Source: Pueribacillus theae
Lineage (GTDB): Bacteria > Bacillota > Bacilli > Bacillales > UBA6769
DNA length: 64,000 bases
Reading direction: 5' to 3'
NCBI RefSeq assembly: GCF_003097615.1
Contig: NZ_QCZG01000004.1
Coordinates: forward strand, 62,001-126,000
The position numbers and the translations under genes are program-made. Under the pieces are notes generated by a model. That model ran no database searches and was not told where the DNA came from. It saw only the letters and a program-made list of their open reading frames with translations. Shown in pieces: positions 29,190 through 41,200 of the stretch (position 1 is its first letter; each line of letters begins with the position of its first letter).

Positions 29190-29218
29190 ATTATATAGAA
29201 ATAATGCGGCGAATGCAA
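29190..29218 (-). promoter_or_regulatory. rpsJ: Candidate S10-operon promoter P2
   Basis: The minus strand reads TTGCAT (29213-29218), 17 nt, TATAAT (29190-29195). The -10 is perfect and the spacing ideal. It is about 70 nt downstream of P1. Confidence 0.6.
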
Positions 29219-29259
29219 GTGGCGCCAACGTTTTTCTTGTTTTTGGCCACACTTTACCT

Positions 29260-29288
29260 ATTATAGAGACTCCAACAGTTGATTGCAA
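29260..29288 (-). promoter_or_regulatory. rpsJ: Candidate S10-operon promoter P1
   Basis: The minus strand reads TTGCAA (29283-29288), 17 nt, TATAAT (29260-29265). It lies directly after the tuf terminator, as expected for the head of a new operon. Confidence 0.65.
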
Positions 29289-29317
29289 GATTTTTTAAGT
29301 GTTTGTGAGAAATGCGC

Positions 29318-29357
29318 AAAAAAAAAAAAACTGAGCCCCCCATATAAAGAGAGCTCA
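29318..29357 (-). terminator. Intrinsic terminator of the str operon (tuf)
   Basis: On the minus strand TGAGCTCTC pairs with GGGGGCTCA (with G-U pairs) and is followed by an uninterrupted run of about 12 Ts. It begins about 13 nt past the tuf stop. This is the strongest terminator in the window. Confidence 0.93.
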
Positions 29358-29370
29358 TAGATTTAACTTC

Positions 29371-30561
29371 TTATTCGATAACTTCTGTTACTACTCCAGA
29401 ACCGACAGTACGTCCACCTTCACGGACAGAGAATCTTGTTCCGTCTTCAATTGCGATTGGAGCAATTAATTCTACAGTCATTTCAACGTTATCGCCAGGC
29501 ATTACCATTTCAACGCCTTCTGGAAGTGAAATTGTTCCAGTTACGTCAGTCGTACGGAAGTAAAATTGGGGGCGGTAGTTTGAAAAGAAAGGTGTATGTC
29601 TTCCGCCTTCTTCTTTCGAAAGAACGTAAACTTCAGCTTTAAATTTAGTATGAGCCTTCACTGTACCAGGCTTAATTAACACTTGGCCACGTTGAACTTC
29701 TTCACGGGAAACACCACGAAGAAGAGCACCAATGTTGTCCCCAGCTTCAGCGTAGTCGAGAAGTTTACGGAACATCTCAACACCTGTAACTGTTGTTTTC
29801 TTAGGTTCTTCAACCAAACCAAGAATTTCAACTTCATCTCCAACTTTTACTTGTCCGCGTTCCACACGGCCAGTCGCAACTGTACCACGTCCAGTAATTG
29901 AGAACACGTCCTCAACAGGCATCATGAACGGTTTATCTACGTCACGCTCAGGAGTTGGAATATACTCGTCAACTGCATCCATTAATTCAAAGATTCTTTC
30001 AGGCCAGTCACCTTCGCCTTCAAGCGCTTTTAAAGCGGAACCTTTAATGACTGGTACGTCATCACCAGGGAATTCGTATTCGCTTAAAAGATCACGAACT
30101 TCCATTTCAACGAGTTCTAGCAGCTCTTCGTCGTCTACCATATCACATTTGTTCAAGAAAACGACAATATAAGGAACACCTACATTACGAGAAAGCAGAA
30201 TGTGTTCACGAGTTTGAGGCATTGGGCCGTCAGCTGCAGATACAACAAGGATGGCTCCATCCATTTGCGCTGCACCTGTGATCATGTTTTTTACATAGTC
30301 AGCGTGTCCTGGGCAGTCCACGTGAGCATAGTGGCGGTTTTCAGTTTCGTATTCAACGTGGGAAGTCGCGATTGTAATTCCGCGCTCACGTTCTTCAGGT
30401 GCACCGTCGATTTGATCGTAAGCCATTGCTGTACCACTGCCGTATTTGCTGTGAAGAACAGTTGTGATCGCAGCAGTCAACGTTGTTTTACCATGGTCAA
30501 CGTGTCCAATCGTACCAATGTTTACGTGTGGTTTAGAACGGTCAAATTTTTCTTTAGCCAT
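29371..30561 (-). CDS. tuf: Elongation factor Tu
   Basis: EF-Tu carries aminoacyl-tRNA to the ribosome. The 396 residues show the G1 motif [15 protein letters not shown], switch [22 protein letters not shown] (G4) and the two beta-barrel domains ending [22 protein letters not shown] precedes the ATG. A promoter and palindromic hairpin of its own lie between fusA and tuf (30610-30645), so it can be transcribed separately from the str operon. Confidence 0.99.
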   Translation of the reverse strand: MAKEKFDRSKPHVNIGTIGHVDHGKTTLTAAITTVLHSKYGSGTAMAYDQIDGAPEERERGITIATSHVEYETENRHYAHVDCPGHADYVKNMITGAAQMDGAILVVSAADGPMPQTREHILLSRNVGVPYIVVFLNKCDMVDDEELLELVEMEVRDLLSEYEFPGDDVPVIKGSALKALEGEGDWPERIFELMDAVDEYIPTPERDVDKPFMMPVEDVFSITGRGTVATGRVERGQVKVGDEVEILGLVEEPKKTTVTGVEMFRKLLDYAEAGDNIGALLRGVSREEVQRGQVLIKPGTVKAHTKFKAEVYVLSKEEGGRHTPFFSNYRPQFYFRTTDVTGTISLPEGVEMVMPGDNVEMTVELIAPIAIEDGTRFSVREGGRTVGSGVVTEVIE

Positions 30562-30609
30562 TTCTATTTTTTCCTCCTTAATTAAGAAAAATAATTTTTT
30601 AAGTAAGTT

Positions 30610-30645
30610 AATCGAATAGACGACAGGCGTCTATCCTCGATTATA
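30610..30645 (-). promoter_or_regulatory. tuf: tuf promoter -10 region with palindrome over the predicted start site
   Basis: TATAAT lies at 30640-30645 on the minus strand, with a TTGTTT-like -35 about 15 nt upstream. Immediately after it AATCGA-GG-ATAGACG pairs with CGTCTAT-TCGATT around a 5-nt loop: 13 bp, one 2-nt bulge. The predicted start site falls inside this palindrome, so it may be a 5'-end stabilising hairpin or an operator. Confidence 0.55.
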
Positions 30646-30680
30646 GCAAATGGAAACTTTAAACAATAGTGACAAGTTGA

Positions 30681-32759
30681 TCATTCACCTGTCGCTTTTT
30701 TAATAATGTCTTCAGCAATCGATTTCGGAACTTCTTCATAATGGTCAAAGTGCATAGAGTATACTCCACGGCCTTGTGTATTAGAACGAAGCGATGTTGC
30801 ATAGCCAAACATTTCCGAGAGCGGCACGAATGCATTGATCACCTGTGCGTTCCCCCGGGCAGTCATGCCTTCGACTCGTCCTCTCCGGCTTGTGATGTCG
30901 CCCATAATGTCACCCATGTACTCTTCAGGCACAACGACTTCAACTTTTACGATTGGCTCAAGAAGGACTGGATTACAAATTTCTTTTGCTTTCCGGAGCG
31001 CCATTGAGGCGGCAATCTTAAACGCCATTTCACTTGAGTCAACGTCGTGGTAAGAGCCATCATAAAGCTTCGCCTTAATGTCAATCACTGGGTAGCCTGC
31101 CAATAGGCCATTCTCAAGCGCATCTTTGAGGCCCGCTTCAACAGCCGGCACATATTCCCGGGGAACAACCCCACCGACAATGGCGTTCTCAAATTCAAAC
31201 CCTGCGCCTTCTTCAAGCGGTTCAAATTCAATCCATACGTGTCCGTATTGGCCACGCCCGCCAGATTGGCGAATGAATTTACCTTCACATTGCCCGGCTT
31301 TACGAATGGTTTCACGATAGGCAACTTGAGGAGCTCCGACGTTTGCTTCAACTTTAAACTCGCGTTTTAATCGGTCAACGATAACATCGAGATGAAGCTC
31401 ACCCATTCCAGAGATAACCGTTTGTCCCGTTTCCTCATTTGTTTCCGTTTTGAACGTTGGATCTTCTTCAGCAAGTTTTGCAAGAGCAATCCCCATTTTA
31501 TCTTGGTCGTTTTTCGTTTTTGGTTCGATTGCGACAGAGATAACTGGCTCAGGGAATTCCATTGATTCAAGGATGACAGGGTGTTTGTCATCACAAAGCG
31601 TGTCACCGGTTCCCGTATCTTTTAAGCCAACCCCAGCAGCAATATCCCCTGCGTAAACGGTAGAAATTTCCTCGCGGGAATTTGCGTGCATTTGTAAAAT
31701 GCGGCCTATTCGTTCACGTTTTCCTTTTGTTGAGTTCAAGACATACGATCCTGAATTTACCGTTCCGGAATAGACACGGAAGAATGTTAGCTTACCAACG
31801 AATGGATCGGTCATTACTTTAAACGCTAAAGCGGAGAAAGGTGCGTCATCACTTGACTCTCTCTCTACTTCTTCCTCAGTATTAGGCACAGTTCCTTTGA
31901 TAGCTGGAATGTCCGTTGGAGCTGGCAAATAGTCGAGAACAGCATCGAGTACAAGCTGAATCCCTTTATTTTTAAACGCTGAGCCGCATAATACTGGATA
32001 AAATTCAACATTCAGGGTCGCTTGGCGAATCGCTGCTTTAAGTTCTTCATTCGTAATTTCTTCGCCTTCAAGATATTTCATCATTAAATCTTCGTCTAAT
32101 TCAGCTACCGCTTCAATGAGCTTTCCGCGGTGTTCTTCAGCTAATTCCTTCATATCATCAGGAATTTCGCGTGCATCTGTACGGGTTCCAAGATCATCTT
32201 CATAAAAGTAAGCTTTCATCTCAATAAGATCAATCATGCCTTCAAATTGATCTTCAGCTCCGATTGGAAGCTGAATCGGATGGGCATTTGCTTCAAGACG
32301 ATCATGAAGCGTTTGTACAGCATTTAAGAAATCTGCACCGATTTTATCCATTTTGTTAACAAAAACAATTCTCGGTACACCATAAGTAGTCGCTTGCCGC
32401 CAAACTGTTTCTGTTTGAGGCTCAACACCTGATTGGGCATCAAGTACGGCTACTGCTCCATCCAATACACGAAGAGAACGTTCAACTTCCACCGTAAAGT
32501 CTACGTGTCCAGGCGTATCAATAATGTTGATGCGGTGGCCTTTCCATTGGGCGGTTGTCGCTGCAGAAGTGATGGTAATACCGCGTTCCTGCTCCTGCTC
32601 CATCCAGTCCATTTGGGCGGCACCCTCATGGGTTTCACCAATTTTGTGAATACGGCCAGTGTAGAACAGAATACGTTCTGTTGTCGTTGTTTTACCGGCA
32701 TCAATGTGAGCCATGATTCCGATATTTCGTGTATTATTTAAGGAGAATTCTCTAGACAT
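30681..32759 (-). CDS. fusA: Elongation factor G
   Basis: EF-G drives translocation by GTP hydrolysis. The 692 residues contain G1 [37 protein letters not shown] and the later domains ([20 protein letters not shown], domain V). The ATG at 32759 is chosen over an in-frame start 7 codons upstream, because AAAGGAG lies 8-9 nt before it. It is flanked by rpsG (through a short repeat element) and tuf. Confidence 0.99.
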   Translation of the reverse strand: MSREFSLNNTRNIGIMAHIDAGKTTTTERILFYTGRIHKIGETHEGAAQMDWMEQEQERGITITSAATTAQWKGHRINIIDTPGHVDFTVEVERSLRVLDGAVAVLDAQSGVEPQTETVWRQATTYGVPRIVFVNKMDKIGADFLNAVQTLHDRLEANAHPIQLPIGAEDQFEGMIDLIEMKAYFYEDDLGTRTDAREIPDDMKELAEEHRGKLIEAVAELDEDLMMKYLEGEEITNEELKAAIRQATLNVEFYPVLCGSAFKNKGIQLVLDAVLDYLPAPTDIPAIKGTVPNTEEEVERESSDDAPFSALAFKVMTDPFVGKLTFFRVYSGTVNSGSYVLNSTKGKRERIGRILQMHANSREEISTVYAGDIAAGVGLKDTGTGDTLCDDKHPVILESMEFPEPVISVAIEPKTKNDQDKMGIALAKLAEEDPTFKTETNEETGQTVISGMGELHLDVIVDRLKREFKVEANVGAPQVAYRETIRKAGQCEGKFIRQSGGRGQYGHVWIEFEPLEEGAGFEFENAIVGGVVPREYVPAVEAGLKDALENGLLAGYPVIDIKAKLYDGSYHDVDSSEMAFKIAASMALRKAKEICNPVLLEPIVKVEVVVPEEYMGDIMGDITSRRGRVEGMTARGNAQVINAFVPLSEMFGYATSLRSNTQGRGVYSMHFDHYEEVPKSIAEDIIKKATGE

Positions 32760-32813
32760 ACTTTTTTTCTCCTTTCTCATGTGAGATAAGTAAGTTGTTT
32801 AGTATATTGAGGC

Positions 32814-32850
32814 TGTTCAAATAGCCGAAAACTCCCTTTCTATTTGAACA
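32814..32850 (-). repeat. Interspersed repeat copy C (rpsG-fusA spacer)
   Basis: TGTTCAAATAG and CTATTTGAACA form a perfect 11-bp inverted repeat around 15 nt. Compared with the family ends (GTTCAAAAAG/CTTTTTGAAC), an A-to-T change in one arm is matched by a T-to-A change in the other, which keeps the pairing. It ends 8 nt from the rpsG stop codon. Confidence 0.75.
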
Positions 32851-32858
32851 TGCACTAA

Positions 32859-33329
32859 TTACCAGCGGTAGTGAGCAAATGCTTTGTTTGCTTCTGCCAT
32901 TTTATGAGTGTCTTCACGCTTTTTCACTGCAGCACCTGTGTTGTTCGCTGCATCCATGATTTCGTTCGCAAGTCTTTCTTCCATTGTTTTTTCATTACGG
33001 AGACGAGCGTAGTTTACAAGCCAACGAAGGCCTAGTGCAGTTCTACGTTCAGGACGAACTTCAACTGGCACTTGATAGTTCGCACCACCTACACGGCGGG
33101 CTTTCACTTCAAGAACTGGCATGATGTTCTTGATTGCTTGTTCAAACACTTCCATCGGGTCTTGGTTCGAACGCTCTTTAACAATTTCAAAAGAATTATA
33201 GAGAATCTTTTGTGCAATTCCACGCTTCCCGTCAATCATAATGCGATTGATTAAACGAGTTACGAGCTTTGAATTGTATATTGGGTCTGGCAATACGTCA
33301 CGGCGTTCAACGGGACCTTTACGAGGCAT
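32859..33329 (-). CDS. rpsG: Ribosomal protein S7
   Basis: S7 organises the 30S head and in E. coli regulates the str operon. The 156 residues begin [20 protein letters not shown] and end [15 protein letters not shown]. The ATG at 33329 has AAAGGAGGAAC upstream. The spacers on both sides carry short interspersed repeats, replacing the tight spacing seen in many relatives. Confidence 0.98.
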   Translation of the reverse strand: MPRKGPVERRDVLPDPIYNSKLVTRLINRIMIDGKRGIAQKILYNSFEIVKERSNQDPMEVFEQAIKNIMPVLEVKARRVGGANYQVPVEVRPERRTALGLRWLVNYARLRNEKTMEERLANEIMDAANNTGAAVKKREDTHKMAEANKAFAHYRW

Positions 33330-33366
33330 ATATGTTCCTCCTTTCATGCAACATATTTTTAGGTGT

Positions 33367-33419
33367 GTTTAAAAAGTCCGGAGGTTCACAGGATGTGAAT
33401 CAGTTCTCCTTTTTTAAAC
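33367..33419 (-). repeat. Interspersed repeat copy D (rpsL-rpsG spacer)
   Basis: It is bounded by GTTTAAAAAG and CTTTTTTAAAC. Relative to the consensus, the C in the left arm is T and the G in the right arm is A, a second compensatory pair. One internal mini-hairpin, TTCAC-AGGAT-GTGAA, is kept. It starts 18 nt past the rpsL stop. Confidence 0.85.
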
Positions 33420-33437
33420 TTTTATTTATATAAACGA

Positions 33438-33908
<471 letters not shown>

Positions 33909-33960
33909 TCAAACCCACACATCCAGGTGGTTCATTGTTGGCGAAAAATAAAGATTGCAG

Positions 33961-33979
33961 CATCGGCCTTAGGCCGATG
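33961..33979 (-). promoter_or_regulatory. Strong hairpin in the rpsL leader
   Basis: CATCGGCC and GGCCGATG form a perfect 8-bp stem with a 3-nt loop, 9 nt past the L7Ae-like gene stop. The U-run after it is late and broken, so it is a weak terminator at best. It could be a processing or autoregulatory site for the str genes. Confidence 0.45.
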
Positions 33980-33988
33980 TGCAAACGG

Positions 33989-34237
33989 TTATTTCTTTAT
34001 CGCAACAGCAGCAGCTCCAACTTCGATTTTGCATGCCTTTCCAAGCTTTTTCATCGAATCGACAATTGTAATTGGGACTTGCATCTCGGCCGCAAGTGAT
34101 TTCAGTTTCCCAACCACTCGAACCTCTGCATCATCCGCTATAATCAATTCGCTCACTTCATTGTCTTGAAGAGCTTTCATAGCTTGCTTTGTACCAACAA
34201 TGATGCTTTTTGCCTGTGTTACTTTTTCATAAGACAC
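33989..34237 (-). CDS. rplGB: L7Ae-family K-turn RNA-binding protein (YbxF type)
   Basis: The 82-residue protein resembles YbxF of B. subtilis, an L7Ae/L30e-type protein that binds kink-turn RNA. Conserved parts include QAKSIIVGTKQAMKAL and MKKLGKACKIEVGAAAVAI. The GTG at 34237 is chosen because GGAGG lies 8 nt upstream; upstream in-frame codons lack a ribosome site. It lies between rpoC and rpsL in the standard order. Its cellular target is not firmly known. Confidence 0.93.
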   Translation of the reverse strand: MSYEKVTQAKSIIVGTKQAMKALQDNEVSELIIADDAEVRVVGKLKSLAAEMQVPITIVDSMKKLGKACKIEVGAAAVAIKK

Positions 34238-34316
34238 TGTTTCATCCTCCAAAGCACAGGTTTTGAACACACTTCGTAATAATATCACCTTGCAAGTTCG
34301 TTTGTCAATATGCAAG

Positions 34317-37300
34317 TTACTCTTGATTTATTAAGGCTTCTTCCTGTTCTTGAACATCAGAAAGCTGATTATTTTCTGCCTCGCTCTTTACTTTGATGCT
34401 CCGATATCTTGTCATTCCTGTTCCCGCTGGGACAAGTTTTCCTATAATGACGTTTTCTTTCAATCCGAGCAGTTCATCGCGTTTGCCTTTAATCGCTGCG
34501 TCAGTCAATACTCTAGTCGTTTCTTGGAATGACGCCGCAGACAAGAACGATTCCGTTTCAAGCGAAGCTTTTGTTATTCCGAGCAAAACAGGCCTTGCTG
34601 TTGCCGGGCGGCCGCCGGCTAAAAGGACATCTCTGTTCACATCTTTAAATGAATGGACGTCTAGCAATGCGCCCGGCAACACATCTGTATCTCCTGCATC
34701 GATGATGTGGACTTTGCGCATCATTTGGCGGACCATCACTTCTACGTGTTTGTCTCCGATTTCTACACCTTGCATGCGGTAAACTTTTTGAACTTCACGG
34801 AGCAAATACGATTGAACACCTTCAACGCCTGTTACGCGAATCAGTTCTTTCGGGTCAACAGAACCTTCAGTTAGTTCTTGCCCTGCAGTAACTTCATCCC
34901 CCACGGTGACTTTTAGACGCGCACCATAAGGAATTGCGTAATTGCGCGTTTCAATTTCGCCTTGAACGACAATCTCACGCTTATCTTTCACTTCATTGAA
35001 ATCGATAACTTTCCCATCAATTTCACTAATGACCGCTTGGCCTTTCGGATTTCTCGCTTCAAAGAGCTCTTGGATCCTTGGCAAACCTTGCGTAATATCA
35101 TCTCCGGCCACGCCGCCTGTATGGAATGTCCTCATTGTTAACTGGGTTCCAGGCTCTCCGATTGATTGCGCCGCTATGATTCCGACAGCTTCTCCGACTT
35201 CAACATCCGATCCTGTTGCCAAGTTCCGGCCGTAGCATTTCTTACATACACCGTGTCTCGATTCACAAGTAAATACTGAACGGATGTAAACTTTTTCGAT
35301 GCCGGCATTTACGATTGCAGTCGCAATATCTTCTGTGATCAATTCGTCTTTCTTAACAAATACTTCTCCGGTCTCTGGGTGTTTCACTGTTCGAAACGCT
35401 GTACGTCCAACAAGGCGATCGTATAAGTTCTCAATCACTTCATTGCCTTCTTTTATTGCGGTAATCGGCAGGCCGCGATCTGTTCCGCAATCCGTTTCCC
35501 GAACGATGACATCTTGCGCCACGTCTACAAGGCGTCTCGTTAAATAGCCTGAGTCAGCCGTTTTAAGCGCAGTGTCCGCAAGACCTTTCCTGGCTCCATG
35601 CGTCGAAATAAAATACTCCAATACGGTCAGGCCTTCCCGGAAGCTGGACTTGATTGGAAGTTCAATAATCCGTCCCGACGGGTTAGCCATTAATCCACGC
35701 ATACCCGCAAGCTGAGTAAAGTTTGAGGCGTTACCCCTCGCACCAGAATCACTCATCATGTAAATTGGATTAGACTTACCCAATGATTCCATTAGGCGAT
35801 CTTGAATTGTATCTTTCGCGTTGCTCCAAATGGAAATGACGCGTTCATAGCGTTCCTCTTCAGTAATTAACCCGCGGCGGAACTGTTTTAATACTTTTTC
35901 TACTTTATTTTCCGCTTCATCTAAAATTTCTTGTTTTTCAGGGAGGACGACAACGTCTGCCACACCTACAGTAATCCCTGCCCGTGTCGAATATTTAAAC
36001 CCAAGGTCTTTCATACGGTCAAGCATTTTGGACGTTTCTGTAATTTTAAACCGTTTAAAGACTTCGGCAATAATATTTCCAAGAATGCCTTTTTTAAATG
36101 GAGCGATTTCTTCCCGTTGCTCAAGTTCTTCCTTAATATTAACTCCTGGGTCAACAAAATAACGTTCTGGTGTTGCATTTTGAAGATTTTCCATTGTCGG
36201 CTCGTTAATATAAGGGAACGATTCAGGCATGATTTCGTTAAAAATAAGTTTCCCAACAGTTGTGAGTAAAAGTTTTTTCTTTTGTTCTTCTGTAAAAGAA
36301 GACTTTCCAAGCGAGCTGGCACGAACGGCAACTCTTGTGTGTAAATGAACATGTCCGTTTTGGTAGGCAATAAGCGCTTCATCTGTATCTTTAAAAACAA
36401 AGCCTTCTCCAATCGCACCTTTTTTCTCGATTGTCAAATAATAGTTTCCGAGCACCATGTCCTGTGACGGTGTTACGACAGGTTTTCCGTCCTTCGGATT
36501 TAAAATATTTTGAGCTGCAAGCATCAATAGCCTGGCTTCAGCTTGTGCCTCGGCAGAAAGCGGAACGTGGACAGCCATTTGGTCGCCGTCAAAGTCAGCA
36601 TTGTAAGCCGTACAAACGAGCGGGTGAAGCCGAATCGCGCGTCCTTCCACAAGCATTGGCTCAAACGCTTGAATCCCTAATCGATGAAGCGTCGGGGCGC
36701 GGTTCAACAGGACCGGGTGTTCTTTAATGACTTCTTCCAGAACGTCCCAAACCTCTGAGTGTAATTTTTCAATTTTGCGTTTCGCGCTTTTTATGTTGTG
36801 CGCATGGCCTTTAGAAACGAGCTCTTTCATGACGAAAGGTTTAAATAGTTCGAGCGCCATCTCTTTTGGCAAGCCGCATTGATACATTTTCAAGTTCGGT
36901 CCGACAACAATTACAGAACGTCCTGAATAGTCGACGCGTTTCCCTAACAAGTTTTGTCTAAATCTGCCTTGCTTTCCTTTCAACATATGTGAAAGGGATT
37001 TTAACGGGCGGTTTCCCGGGCCTGTTACAGGGCGGCCGCGGCGGCCGTTGTCGATTAATGCATCTACCGCTTCTTGAAGCATTCTTTTTTCGTTTTGGAC
37101 GATAATGTTTGGCGCGCCTAAATCAAGGAGGCGTTTTAAACGATTGTTGCGGTTAATGACCCTCCGGTATAAATCATTTAAGTCTGATGTCGCAAAACGG
37201 CCGCCATCAAGCTGAACCATCGGGCGCAGCTCTGGAGGGATAACCGGAAGGACGTCAAGAACCATCCATTCAGGCATATTTCCGGAATTCCGAAAAGCCT

Positions 37301-37940
37301 CCAAAACTTCAAGACGCTTAATGGCACGTGTACGCCTTTGGCCTTGGGCTGTTTTTAGCTCTTCTTTCAGCTCATCAACCTCTTTCACGAGGTCAACATC
37401 AGTAAGAAGTTTTTTAATTGCTTCTGCACCCATTTGGGCTGTAAACGCCTGTCCGTATTTCTCACGGTACACTCTGTATTCTTTTTCTGAAAGCAATTGT
37501 TTTCTTTCAAGCGGTGTATCGCCGGCATCTGTCACGACATAGGATGCAAAATAAATAATCTCCTCAAGCGCCCTAGGCGACATATCAAGCAGCAAACCCA
37601 TTCTGCTAGGGATGCCTTTAAAGTACCAAATATGGGATACTGGGGCAGCCAGTTCAATGTGCCCCATTCTTTCCCTTCTTACTTTTGCGCGTGTCACTTC
37701 AACCCCGCATCGGTCACAGACAACGCCTTTGTATCTGACGCGCTTATATTTTCCGCAATGGCATTCCCAATCTTTTGTCGGCCCAAAAATTCTTTCGCAA
37801 AACAGGCCGTCTTTTTCCGGCTTTAACGTACGGTAATTAATCGTCTCCGGTTTTTTCACTTCTCCGCGAGACCAGGAACGGATTTTATTCGGTGAAGCAA
37901 GGCCTATTTTCATAACCTCAAAATTATTGACATCTATCAA
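34317..37940 (-). CDS. rpoC: RNA polymerase beta-prime subunit
   Basis: This is the large catalytic-cleft subunit. The 1207 residues show the N-terminal zinc site ([20 protein letters not shown]), the catalytic Mg loop [17 protein letters not shown], the bridge and trigger regions ([20 protein letters not shown]) and the second Cys cluster ([16 protein letters not shown]). Translation starts at TTG ((M)[15 protein letters not shown]) with GGGAGGTAG upstream. The rpoB-rpoC gap is unusually long (286 nt) and holds the largest interspersed repeat. Confidence 0.99.
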   Translation of the reverse strand: MIDVNNFEVMKIGLASPNKIRSWSRGEVKKPETINYRTLKPEKDGLFCERIFGPTKDWECHCGKYKRVRYKGVVCDRCGVEVTRAKVRRERMGHIELAAPVSHIWYFKGIPSRMGLLLDMSPRALEEIIYFASYVVTDAGDTPLERKQLLSEKEYRVYREKYGQAFTAQMGAEAIKKLLTDVDLVKEVDELKEELKTAQGQRRTRAIKRLEVLEAFRNSGNMPEWMVLDVLPVIPPELRPMVQLDGGRFATSDLNDLYRRVINRNNRLKRLLDLGAPNIIVQNEKRMLQEAVDALIDNGRRGRPVTGPGNRPLKSLSHMLKGKQGRFRQNLLGKRVDYSGRSVIVVGPNLKMYQCGLPKEMALELFKPFVMKELVSKGHAHNIKSAKRKIEKLHSEVWDVLEEVIKEHPVLLNRAPTLHRLGIQAFEPMLVEGRAIRLHPLVCTAYNADFDGDQMAVHVPLSAEAQAEARLLMLAAQNILNPKDGKPVVTPSQDMVLGNYYLTIEKKGAIGEGFVFKDTDEALIAYQNGHVHLHTRVAVRASSLGKSSFTEEQKKKLLLTTVGKLIFNEIMPESFPYINEPTMENLQNATPERYFVDPGVNIKEELEQREEIAPFKKGILGNIIAEVFKRFKITETSKMLDRMKDLGFKYSTRAGITVGVADVVVLPEKQEILDEAENKVEKVLKQFRRGLITEEERYERVISIWSNAKDTIQDRLMESLGKSNPIYMMSDSGARGNASNFTQLAGMRGLMANPSGRIIELPIKSSFREGLTVLEYFISTHGARKGLADTALKTADSGYLTRRLVDVAQDVIVRETDCGTDRGLPITAIKEGNEVIENLYDRLVGRTAFRTVKHPETGEVFVKKDELITEDIATAIVNAGIEKVYIRSVFTCESRHGVCKKCYGRNLATGSDVEVGEAVGIIAAQSIGEPGTQLTMRTFHTGGVAGDDITQGLPRIQELFEARNPKGQAVISEIDGKVIDFNEVKDKREIVVQGEIETRNYAIPYGARLKVTVGDEVTAGQELTEGSVDPKELIRVTGVEGVQSYLLREVQKVYRMQGVEIGDKHVEVMVRQMMRKVHIIDAGDTDVLPGALLDVHSFKDVNRDVLLAGGRPATARPVLLGITKASLETESFLSAASFQETTRVLTDAAIKGKRDELLGLKENVIIGKLVPAGTGMTRYRSIKVKSEAENNQLSDVQEQEEALINQE

Positions 37941-37986
37941 GGGGCTACCTCCCTTTCTGTTACGGTTACTATACTTAATCGAGGCT

Positions 37987-38173
37987 GTTCAAAAAGTCCG
38001 AAGACTTACAGGAAGTAAGTCAGAACGACGTTATCACAGGATGTGATGCCTTTAGTCGGACTTCGGACTTCCTTAAGAGGCGGGAATCTTCGTCAGCTTG
38101 CTCGACGGAGCCGGGATGGCGACATTTCAACGTTATTTCGTTGAAATACCCTCTCGTTGTCCTCCTTTTGAAC
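37987..38173 (-). repeat. Interspersed repeat copy F (rpoB-rpoC spacer), longest copy
   Basis: About 187 bp bounded by GTTCAAAAAG and CTTTTGAAC. Modules in order on the plus strand are the mini-hairpins GACTTAC-AGGAA-GTAAGTC and ATCAC-AGGAT-GTGAT, then CGTCAGCTTGCTC. After these come GATGGCGACATTTCAACG with its partner CGTTGAAAT (9-bp stem), and the right end CTCTCGTTGTCCTCC. It lies between two essential co-transcribed genes. Confidence 0.9.
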
Positions 38174-38226
38174 AAACGCTTAAAATGAAAGCAACTCAGA
38201 ACTTGCCTATTTAGAGGCCCTTCTAT

Positions 38227-41200
38227 TTACTCGGTGGTTTCCACCGGTTCCATTTCCAAGTTTAACTTTTCACTCGAAGGATCATCTTCATCGTCAAGTT
38301 CTTTCATTTCGATCTCTTCATCATCGCCGGATAGAATTTTTACATCCATACTGAGGCTCTGAAGTTCCTTGATCAAAACCTTGAACGATTCCGGAACGCC
38401 CGGTTCAGGTACATTCTCACCTTTGACAATTGCCTCATATGTCTTCACACGCCCAACGACGTCATCAGATTTAACAGTAAGGATCTCTTGAAGGGTATAA
38501 GCAGCACCGTAAGCTTCAAGCGCCCATACTTCCATCTCACCAAAGCGCTGCCCTCCGAATTGTGCTTTTCCTCCAAGAGGCTGTTGTGTCACAAGTGAAT
38601 AAGGGCCTGTAGAACGCGCATGAAGTTTATCATCAACCATATGGGCAAGCTTGATCATGTACATGACGCCAACCGAGATACGATTATCAAACGGCTCTCC
38701 TGTTCGGCCATCGTACAGAATGGTTTTTCCATCCCTCGGCAGTCCCGCTTCTTCAAGCGTTTCCCATACGTCCATTTCATTCGCACCGTCAAAGACAGGC
38801 GTGGCAACATGCATGTTCAACTGCCTAGCCGCCATTCCCAGATGAAGCTCAAGCACTTGCCCGATGTTCATACGGGATGGTACACCGAGTGGATTGAGCA
38901 TAACGTCAATCGGTGTTCCGTCAGGCAAGTAAGGCATATCTTCTTCAGGCAAAATTTTCGAGATTACCCCTTTGTTTCCGTGGCGTCCGGCCATTTTGTC
39001 GCCTTCATGGATTTTCCTCTTTTGAACGATATAAACACGGACAAGCTGGTTGACGCCAGGAGGGAGTTCATCTCCGTCTTCTCGGTTAAACACTTTTACA
39101 TCAAGGACAATTCCGTCTCCGCCATGTGGAACGCGAAGCGAAGTATCGCGAACTTCTCTTGCCTTCTCGCCGAAAATGGCGTGCAAAAGGCGTTCTTCCG
39201 CCGTTAATTCCGTTACTCCTTTTGGCGTTACTTTTCCTACAAGAATATCTCCGTCTCGTACTTCCGCTCCGACGCGGATGATCCCTTTTTCATCCAGGTT
39301 TCTGAGCGCGTCTTCACCGACGTTCGGGATGTCTCTTGTAATTTCTTCCGGGCCGAGCTTTGTGTCGCGAGCTTCCGATTCATATTCTTCAATATGAATC
39401 GATGTATATACATCGTCTTTCACAAGCCTTTCACTCATGATGACGGCATCCTCATAGTTAAAGCCTTCCCATGTCATAAAGCCAACAAGAACATTTCTTC
39501 CGAGTGCCAACTCCCCTTTTTCCATTGAAGGGCCATCAGCAAGAATTTCACCTTTTTCCACACGGTCGCCTTTCGATACAATCGGGCGTTGGTTGTAGCA
39601 TGTTCCCTGATTCGAACGGACAAATTTCAGCAAATGGTATTTATCAAGCTCACCATGCACTTCTTTTCCGTCAACAACATTGGTTCGCCTTACCCAAATT
39701 TCGGAGGCTTCAACACGTTCAACTACTCCAGCATGCTTGCAGATGACCGCAGCACCCGAGTCTTTTGCTGAAACATGCTCCATTCCTGTTCCGACAATCG
39801 GGGACTCAGGCACAAGCAAAGGAACCGCTTGGCGTTGCATGTTCGCACCCATTAGGGCGCGGTTAGAGTCGTCATTCTCTAAGAATGGAATACATGCGGT
39901 CGCGGCGGAAACAACTTGTTTTGGCGATACGTCCATATAGTCGATTTGATCGCGCCTGAAGCCCGCATTGTCTCCCCGAAAACGCGCGTAAACACTTTCG
40001 TCTTTGAACGTGCCGTCATCATTCAAAGGTTCGTTTGCTTGCGCAACGACGTAATTGTCTTCTTCATCAGCCGTCAAATAGTCAATTTGCTGTGTGACTT
40101 TGCCCGTTTCCGGATCGACGCGCCGGTACGGCGTTTCAATGAATCCGTATTTATTTACTTTCGCATAAGTTGAAAGCGAATTAATCAAGCCGATATTCGG
40201 GCCTTCCGGTGTTTCAATCGGGCACATGCGGCCGTAGTGAGAGTAATGAACGTCACGAACTTCCATTCCTGCACGCTCGCGTGTAAGACCGCCAGGCCCA
40301 AGCGCCGACAAACGGCGTTTATGCGTCAGCTCAGCTAGCGGATTCGTCTGATCCATAAACTGCGAAAGCTGGGAGCTTCCAAAAAATTCTTTAATGGATG
40401 CAATCACCGGACGAATATTAATTAACGCCTGAGGAGTGATGACATTTGTATCTTGGATAGACATCCGTTCACGGACGACACGCTCCATCCGCGATAAACC
40501 AATTCTAAATTGGTTTTGCAATAATTCCCCAACAGAGCGGAGGCGGCGGTTGCCTAAATGATCGATATCATCTGTATTTCCAACGCCGTGAAGCAAATTA
40601 AAGAAGTAATTAATGGATGCAATAATGTCTTCCGCTGTAATGTTTTTTACCGTTTCCTCAATACCGCCATTTCCGATGACTCGAATGACACGCTCGCCAT
40701 CCGCATCATCAGGTGAAAAAATGCGGATTGATTGTATATTTACATCTTCATTATCCACAACGCCGCCGTAAGGACGCATTGTCCGGAAGCCTACATTCTT
40801 TTCCAGCACAGGTAAAATTTTGTCAAGTAATCTTCGATCTAGCACATCTCCAACGTCAGCAAGCACTTCTCCTGTTTCAGAGTCTATTAGCTGTTCTGCT
40901 AAGCGTTGGTTAAACAGCCGATTTTTGATGTGGAGTTTTTTATTAATCTTGTAGCGGCCAACGTTAGCCAAGTCGTAACGCTTCGGATCAAAAAAGCGTG
41001 ATTCAATTAGACTTTTCGCATTATCGACCGTTGGAGGCTCTCCAGGGCGCAATCGCTCGTAAATCTCAAGCAACGCTTTCTCTGGATTGTCTGTTGTGTC
41101 TTTTTCTAGCGTATTTCTTAAAAACTCATCTTCTCCAAGAAGATCGATGATTTCTTGATCAGAGCCAAACCCCAATGCTCTAAGCAAAACAGTGATTGGA

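Noticed and set aside
29311-29330. Poly-A tract after tuf as a retroelement tail
   Set aside because: It is simply the U-run of the tuf terminator read on the opposite strand.
40303-40420. Rifampicin-resistance substitutions in RpoB
   Set aside because: The cluster I region reads as the susceptible sequence.
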